DNA of 64,000 bases from Flaveria trinervia (Eukaryota > Streptophyta > Magnoliopsida > Asterales > Asteraceae): assembly GCA_025506515.1 (NCBI GenBank), contig CM046456.1, positions 69,946,313-70,010,312 of the forward strand, read 5' to 3'. Both the position numbers and the translations under genes were made by a program. Below the pieces are notes generated by a model. The model was not told where the DNA came from. It saw nothing but the letters and a program-made list of their open reading frames with translations, and did not search any database. This document shows positions 57,727-64,000 of this stretch, in pieces (the first letter of the stretch is position 1; every line of letters begins with the position of its first letter).

Positions 57727-58979
57727 TGACAAGTTGGTTAATTTGGTTTGAATATTAAATCTAACTAAGGACTATCTGAAAAGATGATTGTGTTTAGATA
57801 TTCTATCTGATTAGATAAAGTTTATTTATGTTATGTATCCTAGATAGATAAGTATTAGTTAGACTATATATACCCATGTTAGGGTAAGTTATATTTAAGT
57901 TTTTGAGAAGTTTTCTTGGATATAATAAAGTTCGGAGTTAGCCAATTCTTTGCTTTTGTGTGATCTTGTGGACTTGAATTGGTATCAGAGCCAATCAAGG
58001 TTCACACCTTCGATCAAAGGCAAGAAACCTTTTTTTGCGACAAGCTTACGATCACATAAATGTTAGTGCAGTGTAGATCGAATCACGGAGGAAGTACTTG
58101 AGCCGCAAACCTCCACTCACAAAGCAAAGCCAAGATCACAAAACAACTCTTACCTACTCACACAGAAAACCCACTCGCAACATGACTCAACCAAAAACCA
58201 AATTATTCACACAAAAAAAACCGAGTCATTGCAACTACAGTGTCCAATGCTGACATCAACTAACTACACCACTTGGGCAATATTTAATGTCCAAAGTATT
58301 TGAGCCATATTTAATGTCCATGGTGTATGGGAAGAAATCGAATCCACTGGTGCCACCGTGGTCGATCCAAAGAAAAATAACATGGCGATAGCTTTTCTGT
58401 TTTAGTCGATTCCCGAGGACCAGCTACTTTAAGTATCTCAATACCAAACCGCGAAGGAAGTTTGGGGAGCCCTCAAAACTTGCTATCTTGGTGCTGAACG
58501 AGTAAAGGAGGCACGACTTCGTACATTAAAATCTGAATTCAAAGCACTTCGTATGAAAGAAGAAGAGTTCATCGATAATTTCGTTTGTAAGTTATCCAAA
58601 GTGTTGGAACTAATTCATGGAGATCTTTACGGTCCTATTTCTCCTCCAACAAAAGGAGGAAACCGGTACATATCCGTACTAATCGATGATTATAGCAGAT
58701 TCATGTTGTCTTTCATGTTAATATCAAAAGATGAGTCACTTGAAACATTCAAGAAGTTCAAAACAAATGTAGAGATGGAAACCGGGCAAAAAATTAAAAC
58801 CTTGCCAACAGATCGAGGAGGAGAATTCACATTCAGTGCCTTCAAATAGTATTGTGACCATGGAATTAACCGCCACTTCACCGCCCCATACACACCCCAA
58901 CAAAACGATGTGGTGGAGTGACGAAACTGAACTTTAATGGAAGAAACAAGAATTATGTTAAAGACACGGCAGGTTCCTC
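57727..58979 (+). mobile_element. Ty1/copia fragment (plus strand), internally deleted, interrupted at 58980
   Basis: The LTR start is uncertain (about 57727). The primer binding site TGGTATCAGAGCC at 57980-57992 is an exact initiator-methionine match. A UBN2-type gag follows (about 58210-58600: WGALKTCYLGAERVKEARL, KSEFKALRM). It runs directly into integrase (about 58603 on: LIHGDLYGP, DYSRFM, TDRGGEFTF), so the nucleocapsid, protease and zinc region are deleted. Stops occur at about 58404 and 58848. At 58980 another copia element begins, and the remainder of this one is beyond the window. Confidence 0.75.
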
Positions 58980-58984
58980 TCGAC
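58980..58984. repeat. Probable 5-bp target site of the minus-strand copia element
   Basis: TCGAC lies just outside the LTR. The partner copy would be beyond position 64000, so this is unconfirmed. Confidence 0.35.
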
Positions 58985-59214
58985 TGGTATGGATGGTAAA
59001 GGAAGCTTTATTTGTATATTGTATACCTTGCATTACATTGAAAGGAAGAAGGCACATTTATACATGATTCAAATACAAGAAAAAGGAAATATAGTAAAGG
59101 CTGTCGCTGGAGGTTTGCTATCATCGAGCTGTCGAATCTTCTAATTTTGAGAGATGATGTAGTGCCCTTTTTACTGATCCCAAGTCTTCAAAATATTTCT
59201 TTTATTTTCTAACA
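58985..59214 (-). repeat. 3' LTR of the minus-strand copia element (230 bp)
   Basis: On the minus strand it runs from TGTTAGAAAATAAAAG at 59214 to ...CATACCA at 58985. The polypurine tract (complement of CTCCCCCTCAAG, 59215-59226) abuts it. Confidence 0.85.
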
Positions 59215-59427
59215 CTCCCCCTCAAGTTGAATAGTGGGATCTCCAAAATTCAACTTGTCTAAGCAATTACTTAGAATTCTGCTTCCGACGGCTTTAGTTA
59301 AGATGTCTGCTAATTGATCTTCAGATCGAACAGGTGGTAGTTCAATGATATTTGCTTGAAGTTTCTCTTTGATGAAATGTCTGTCCACTTCTATGTGTTT
59401 GGTACGATCATGCTGGACAGGATTCTC

Positions 59428-62400
59428 CTAGATTTGAATTGCGGCTTCATTGTCACACATTATCTTGCTTGTTTCTCTCGGAGGGAACCCAATTTCAGTT
59501 AAAAGTTTTCGTATCCATAAGATCGTTGCTAATCCTCTTGCTATTCCTCTGAATTCGGCTTCAGCACTCGAGAGAGCGACAACCTTTTGCTTCTTACTTC
59601 TCCATGTTACAAGGTTGCCTCCAACTAGAGTGAAGTAGCCTGACGTGGATCTTCGATTTCCTTTATCACCTGCCCAATCTGCATCAGTAAACACTTGAGT
59701 CTTTAAGTTTCCATTTGGTTTGAAGAGTACTCCATGACCAACTGTCCCTTTGAGGTATCTTATAATCCTTAAGGCGGCCTCCATATGAGTAACTTGTGGC
59801 TGGTGCATGAATTGACTAATGACTCCTACTGCATATGCTATATCTGGACGAGTATGCGAAATATATATTAGCTTCCCCACAATTCATTGGTATCTGTTTT
59901 TATCGGCTAGATCTGCTCCTTCTTCCATATAGAGTTTTTGGTTTATCATCATGGGAGTTTCAGCTGGTTTGCAATCAAACATTCCGGTTTCGGCCAACAA
60001 ATCCAGGATATATTTCTTCTGACAAATGAAGATTCCTTGTTTTGATCTTAATACTTCAATTCCAAGGAAATATTTGAGTCTTCCTAGATCTTTCATCTCA
60101 AATTCTGCAAACAAGCTTTCATTCAACTTTGTCATTTCTTCTCTATCATTTCCTGTAATAATCATATCATCAACATAGATTATTAAACAGGTTATCAGCT
60201 CTCTTCTTTGTTTAATAAACAAGGTATGATCCGAGTTACTTTGTTTAAAACCGTACTTCTCCATTGCTATGGTAAATCTCCCGAACCACGCCGGGGAGAT
60301 TGCTTGAGTCCATACAATGATTTCTTTAGATGACATACTTCACTCTTTCCAAAGCTATGTGAGAATCCGGGTGGCGGCTCCATATAAACTTCTTCTTGAA
60401 GTTCTCCATGTAGAAAGGCATTTTTAACGTCAAACTGGTGAAGTGGCCACCCTTTATTTGCAGCTACGGAGAAGAGAACTCTGATTGTGTCTAGTTTTGC
60501 AACTGGAGAGAAGGTTTCAGAATAATCGATCCCAAACGTCGGAGTGTATCCTTTAGCAACAAGCCGGGCCTTATACCTTTCTATCATACCATCTGGTTTA
60601 TATTTCACTGTATAGACCAATCGACATCCAACTGGTCTTTTCCCTTGTGGTAGAGCACACTTTTCCCATGTTCCACTTTTAACCAAGGCATCCATCTCGA
60701 TATCCATTGCATTTTTCCAGTTTTTCGATTTAAGGGCTTGTTCTACATCGGAGGGAATCTCCTCAGAACATATAGTTGTAGCAAATGCCTTTGCTTCCTG
60801 AGATAAATTTCCTTTAGCTATGTTGGCCGTGGGATATCTTGAGCTTCGGGACTCCTTCTCTGGGGAATATCTTTTCGGTGGAACTCCCCTGTTGGCTCGT
60901 GGTGGTAGCACATATCATTCCTTTTGTGTAGATTCTTCACCTTCTTGTAGCATCTCCTCATTTTGCCCTGTTGCTTGTTGACCAGATACATTAGTAGATT
61001 TAGTAAATTCAGCATGATAAGAATCATTTACCTCGTGTATCAGGTTGGGAGGAGTCACTTCGGTGGCATATTCATTTGGACTAGGCTGTACTTCAGGTTC
61101 AGGAGTTTCATTATTATTTGTATTCTGATTATTACTATTTTCTTCTGGTGTTATGATGTAGTTTAGCCAACTCAGTGGGTCACACTCTTCCTCCCCCTGA
61201 CCACTGTGTTGGGAGGAGTAATAGTATTTGGTTTCGAGAAAGTTACAATTTAAGGTGGTGTACATATGACGTGTCTTTGGATTATAACATCGATACCCCT
61301 TTTGGTTAACACCATAACCAACAAAGACACATCGTTCAGCACAGGCATCTAGTTTATTGCGATAAGATTTCGGAATGTGAACGAAGACTATGCAACCAAA
61401 TACTTTTGGTTCAAGTGTAAGGGCGGGTGGGAGGTTGGTAAAGGTTTCCAAGTTTTTAACGGGTTTTAAGGTTGAGGATTTTAGTTGGAAGCCGATTGAT
61501 AAGATAAGTAGCAGTTGCTAGAGCCTCCAGCCAAAAACTTTGAGGAACTCGTGATTCAAGTAGGAGAGCTCTCGTCACTTCTAACAGAATACGATTCTTC
61601 CATTCGGCCACGCCATTTTGTTCTGGAGTGTGTGGGCAGGTAGTTTGGTGAACTATCCCTTTTGTCTTACAAAATTCGCTCATTTGTGTGTTAACAAATT
61701 CCCCCCCCCCCCCATTATCAGATCGTAAAATTGGATGGTTTTTTGAAATTGAGTTTGAACCATGGTGTGAAAACTAGTGAATCTGTCAAGAACTTCAGAT
61801 TTATGTTTTAAAAAATAAATCCAGGTCATCCGAGTGCAATCATCCACAAATATTACAAAAAAACGAAAGTTTTGCCCCCCGATAGTAGGAGTGGGCCCCC
61901 AAACATCAGAATGAATTAATGAAAAAGGCATATTAACTCATGTGTTATTTGGTTTAAACGTTTGTCTGTGGCTTTTAGCCAATACACATGTTTCACAAGA
62001 AGTCGCATTACTAGAGGGAAAAATTTTAGGAAATAAAATATGTAAATAACCGGTGGATGGGTGTCCCAATCGTCTATGCCATAGCCATGCTTCTCGTTCT
62101 ACGGTTCCGTGAGCTAACATCACAGTTTCGTTTTGGGTCACCTCATCCACATAATACAGCCCTTGCCTTTCAGTGCCACGTCTAATGATCAGTCCCGTCC
62201 TGATATCCTGTAATAGGCAAAAGGTCGGTTGCATGAGGACTGAACAGTTAAGTTCTTTCGTGACGTGGCTAATTGAAAGAAGTTTGTGGGATAGTGAGGG
62301 AACATATAAACAATTAGAAAGTCTGAGTGTGGAGGAGATTTCAATTGTTCCTCCGGTTTTTACGTTCATTTTACCACCATTTGCTGTTGTAATATTAGAT

Positions 62401-62570
62401 TTTCTAGGTTTGGTGGAGGTGATAAGGTCAGTCACATCATGAGTCATGGTGTCAGTAGCCCCACTATCAAGTATCCATGGCTTATCCTTTTTATAATAAT
62501 TGTGAACTACATGTGCTAGCCCATCATGGTCTGATTGCCTTTTGCAATTTGTAAAACTCTTTTCCATCAT
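59428..62570 (-). pseudogene. Copia pol: protease, integrase, RT, RNase H
   Basis: Protease: WILDSGATDTMTHDV (about 62470), with an intact Asp-Ser-Gly. Integrase: HRRLGHPS and CETCVLAKSHR (zinc site), LIHSDVWGP (about 61915), and EQNGVAEWKNRILLE (catalytic Glu present, about 61620). The second Asp region near 61715 is disrupted by a run of 13 G on this strand. RT: QFDVKNAFLHGEL (about 60440) and IYVDDMIITG (about 60165). RNase H: DADWAGD (about 59690) and SSAEAEFRG (59560). Breaks are three stops that fit CGA-to-TGA change (about 61929, 60913, 59883), one-base deletions near 61460 and 60290, and the G run. Everything else is well kept, so the copy is rather young. Confidence 0.88.
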
Positions 62571-62653
62571 ATTAATAAATTCATTATTTTGAAAAAACAG
62601 AGAGTTGTTGTGAGAATTTAAACAATTTAAACAAGATGGGTTTTTGCACTTAT

Positions 62654-63803
62654 TTATTCCAAATTAGAAGATAAAGGGGATGGGGTTTTCGAGAGTGTGT
62701 CTCTCTCAACCCCGGTACCTGAGCAGGAGAAAGCGTCGCTTTCTTTCTCCTCGGTTGCCGCCGCTGCTACACCGCCGAAGCCGCCGCTGTTCTTGCTTCC
62801 ATCTCCGGTGGCCTCTTTAGTCGGCTTCCCCCCTTTCTCCTGAGCCGTGGGCTTTGTGCCCTTTTTGTGGCCGTCGGACCACCACTCTGGATATCCGACA
62901 AGTCGGAAGCACTGTTCCTTGGTGTGGCGTGTCATGCCACAATGGTCACATTGAGGTGAGTTTTGTCATCTTTACCTGGTATGGGTTTCTTCCTTCGGGT
63001 CGTCGGAAGCCCTTCGATGCGAGCCCTAATCCTTCGATTTCAGTGGCCATGAGCCCTGCTGCGATGCCCTGTGAATCATTGGGGGGTGCTCCGAGTATCT
63101 TCTGATGAGCAGCCTCCTTGCGAACAGTGGCGTACGCGGCTTCTGCCGTTGGGAGGGATTCCAACCGGAGTATCTCCCTTTTTATAGGGTCATACTTCTG
63201 GTCGAGGGCATTGAGAAACTGAAATAGTTTCTGCTCAGTTCTGATTTTGGAGTATGCTTGAATGTCGGCTGGGCAAGTCATAGGATTTGGATCAATCCGA
63301 TCAATCTCACCCCATACTCCTTGGAGTATAATCCACAGTTCTTCTAGGGAGAGATTGTTCTGTTTGATGTCATTTGCTTTGACATGAAGATTGAAAGTTT
63401 GAAGCTTGTCCCGTCCACTGCTGTAGGTAACCACCAAGGCATCCCACAACGATTTTGCTGTGGGAAACTCGGTGAGGTTGCCCGCAAGGACCGGCTCAAT
63501 GTTTTGGATTAACCATGAAAATACGACAAGGTCATCTTGTTCCCATTGTTCATATTTTTCATGATTTCGATCTGGAGGTTTTGTGATTAAATGATTCAAC
63601 AGGTTTTTTGATCTTCCTCCTATGGCGACTCGAATCATCCGGGTCCATAGTGCGTAGTTTTGGCCGTTTAGTTTCAGATTTATCTGTAAATATTCTGACA
63701 GTTTGGGGCTTTTTGGTTAGGCGTTTTTAAGAAGAGTGGCTAATTGTAAAGTGAGATCATTCCCGGAGTTACCCAAGTCACCTGAGTTGCCTTCTTCGGA
63801 CAT
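62654..63803 (-). pseudogene. Copia gag
   Basis: The start is at 63803 (MSEEGNSGDLG). An in-frame TAA at 63719-63717 interrupts the N-terminal part. The capsid region has NYALWTRMIRVAIGGRSKNL, VFSWLIQNIEPVLA, SLWDALVVTYSSGRD and FLNALDQKYDPIK. A zinc knuckle, CDHCGMTRHTKEQC, is followed by FRLVGYPEWW at about 62945-62890; GYPEWW is typical of this copia gag group. A frame change occurs at the knuckle near 62940. Confidence 0.85.
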
Positions 63804-63875
63804 GGTGGCTCTGCTGTGGCTTGGTTGTGGCTCCGATTGGAAGCAGTTGGGTAGATGATGAGCAGATTAAAACAC

Positions 63876-63895
63876 CCACTCTGATACATCTCGAG
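63876..63895 (-). other. Primer binding site of the minus-strand copia element
   Basis: Just inside the 5' LTR the minus strand reads ATGTATCAGAGTGG, a one-mismatch relative of the initiator-methionine tRNA complement. Confidence 0.65.
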
Positions 63896-64000
63896 TGGTA
63901 TGGATGGTAAAGGAAGCTTTATTTGTATATTGTATACCTTGCATTACATTGAAAGGAAGAAGGCACATTATACATGATTCAAATACAAAAAAAAGGAAAT
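63896..64000 (-). repeat. 5' LTR of the minus-strand copia element (partial)
   Basis: Matches 58985-59088 apart from a missing T in the run near 63970 and an A-run difference near 63990. The remaining about 125 bases lie beyond the window. Confidence 0.85.

Larger units (their letters stand above)
58985..64000 (-). mobile_element. Ty1/copia element, minus strand, 230-bp LTR, 5' LTR cut by window end
   Basis: LTR copies begin TGGTATGGATGGTAAAGG at 58985 and at 63896. Between them, on the minus strand, are gag, protease, integrase, RT and RNase H in copia order. The short LTR and a single gag-pol region without a third ORF separate it from the Sireviruses. It is inserted in the copia fragment at 57727-58979. 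Confidence 0.9.

Noticed and set aside
1..64000. tRNA, rRNA or snoRNA genes
   Set aside because: Matches to tRNA sequence are limited to 12-14-base primer binding sites; no cloverleaf or internal promoter boxes were recognised by eye. A tRNAscan-SE run would settle it.

Overview
This window looks like nuclear DNA of a flowering plant, probably a eudicot. The evidence is nested LTR retrotransposons, a hAT transposon, Helitron termini, AT-rich spacers with (TA)n, (TG)n and (GA)n tracts, and one plant-type host gene. The species cannot be named from the sequence alone. Almost everything is transposable element. Only about 1.2 kb (56252-57482) looks like a resident gene, a plant O-fucosyltransferase-like (PsbO-unrelated, DUF246-type) protein.

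Layout: (1) 1-20197 holds two 5'-truncated copies of one Ty1/copia Sirevirus ('Sirevirus A'), fused head-to-head at about 9597: the left arm is on the minus strand and the right arm on the plus strand. Each arm carries gag remnant, pol, a long third ORF of the Sirevirus 'envelope-like' position class, polypurine tract and 3' LTR. (2) 20433-24978 is a 2.27-kb tandem duplication holding a Helitron-like terminus and a captured glyoxalase-like exon. I found 14 differences between the copies, all single-base indels. (3) 25064-50673 is a second Sirevirus ('Sirevirus B') on the minus strand, swollen to 25.6 kb by two later insertions: a Tekay/Del-like Ty3/gypsy chromovirus (26938-36218, inside or beside the third ORF) and a 2.96-kb hAT element (41061-44023, inside the reverse transcriptase, with a perfect 8-bp target duplication). 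(4) 50674-55293 is AT-rich DNA with two Helitron 3' ends, one complete short Helitron (53914-54992), and a perfect 13-bp minisatellite. (5) 55294-57482 is the host gene, whose reading frame is broken by two apparent one-base T deletions. (6) 57727-64000 is a plus-strand copia fragment interrupted by a minus-strand copia element with a 230-bp LTR that runs off the window.

The most interesting pattern is regulatory. Both Sirevirus families carry a family-specific palindromic motif (TTCCGAAG/CTTCGGAA in A; TCAGTCGTGCGACTGA in B). It is clustered upstream of a TATA box in the LTR and again upstream of a second TATA box just before the third ORF. This suggests that the third ORF has its own promoter copied from, or co-evolving with, the LTR promoter. 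The Sirevirus B motif also occurs as a cluster inside the LTRs of the unrelated gypsy element.

Most element ORFs are broken by stops and single-base indels. Because indels dominate between near-identical copies and also hit the host gene at homopolymers, part of this damage may be residual long-read assembly error.
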